A stretch of DNA of 64,000 nt from Breviolum minutum Mf 1.05b.01 (Eukaryota > Sar > Dinophyceae > Suessiales > Symbiodiniaceae). The number at the start of each line of letters is the position of its first letter. The stretch's first letter is position 1. Shown piece by piece: positions 63,525 through 64,000 of the stretch. The translations under genes and the position numbers were made by a program. The notes under the pieces were generated by a model. That model was given only the letters and a program-made list of their open reading frames with translations, was not told the origin of the DNA and made no database searches. The stretch spans positions 64,125 through 128,124 of the forward strand of contig DF240065.1 of assembly GCA_000507305.1 (NCBI GenBank), in the 5' to 3' direction.

Positions 63525-63632
63525 GTTCGAACGATTGGCTGGGCACGGAGAAGCGATTTTGCCAATATTCGCCAAGAATCTGACAAAGTTGGATCATTTC
63601 TGGCTCTTGCAGAGACCATCCTCAACGCAGAA
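63525..63632 (+). CDS. candidate exon, GWARRSDFANIRQESDKVGS
   Basis: CCGAG|GTTCGA opens VRTIGWARRSDFANIRQESD, KVGSFLALAETILNAEA and then a stop, so either the gene ends here or a donor lies near GCAG|AAGC. A further piece, NVLALEGAGHGSTLIRKIPD, begins at about 63771 after CTCTCAG, which favours continuation beyond the window. Confidence 0.45.
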
Positions 63633-64000
63633 GCATAATGAGCAGTCACCAGCTGGGGTCCACAGTTACATGACACACACTGTGGGAAAACATGATTTTT
63701 TTCAAAAGAAGAAACGAGAATAAAAAGGGATGAGATCTTGTTCAAAGTATCTTTTTCAGAAATCTCTCAGAATGTTTTGGCCTTGGAGGGTGCTGGTCAT
63801 GGGTCTACTTTGATTCGCAAGATCCCAGACTGCCTGTTTTTTGATAGCAACTCCTTGGATTTCACAAGGAGAAGTTATTCCCTCATGGCAGGGAATGACT
63901 GAACAAACCATCGCGACTAGAGTATACAGTGATTACTGTATGTCTCAACCTTTTGAAAAATGATTTAAAAACAAAGAATGAATCAGAATCAGAATGAATC

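Overview
This is a eukaryotic nuclear window. It has split genes with many very short exons, AT-rich introns and intergenic DNA, microsatellites, and an assembly gap at 5324-5993. The best fit is an alveolate of the dinoflagellate lineage, most likely a syndinian (Amoebophrya-like) parasite. Three observations support this. Exon junctions fixed by protein homology follow an AG|G rule with GT, GC, GA and apparently GG donors. Dense families of short inverted-repeat elements (introners) are flanked by target-site duplications. The larger unrecognised proteins look like degenerate EF-hand proteins. The taxonomic call is inference; the splice and element patterns are visible in the sequence.

Layout. 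1-4.1 kb: no recognisable gene; a hairpin, a short inverted-repeat element and low-complexity DNA. 4.1-13.1 kb and 18.75-22.4 kb: an array of duplicated, partly broken copies of a multi-exon gene whose pieces (EF-hand-like exons, a VEDVG/DFVARWW module and an MSTPHIQ module) recur about eight times; the gap lies inside it. 13.1-18.75 kb: mostly repeats, including a ~0.8 kb foldback element and a nested element. 22.6-23.4 kb: probable minus-strand coding exons. 

24.96-44.6 kb (+): one large gene of about fifty exons. It encodes a sulfite reductase of the fungal Met5/Ecm17 type: a PFOR-like part, a flavodoxin domain and a siroheme/4Fe-4S hemoprotein. All four cluster cysteines and the sulfite-binding Arg/Lys residues are present. 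It should reduce sulfite to sulfide in cysteine synthesis.

45.9-64 kb (+): exons of one or more large proteins with degenerate EF-hand-like segments, including one 430-codon open exon (47330-48622). Two members of one introner family (56.03 and 56.53 kb) sit inside these exons; exact removal of each between its direct repeats restores an open frame, although neither has GT-AG ends.

Exon ends quoted for the sulfite reductase were deduced by reading conserved protein motifs across each junction. Those marked approximate were not resolved. No RNA gene, CRISPR array or prokaryotic feature was seen.
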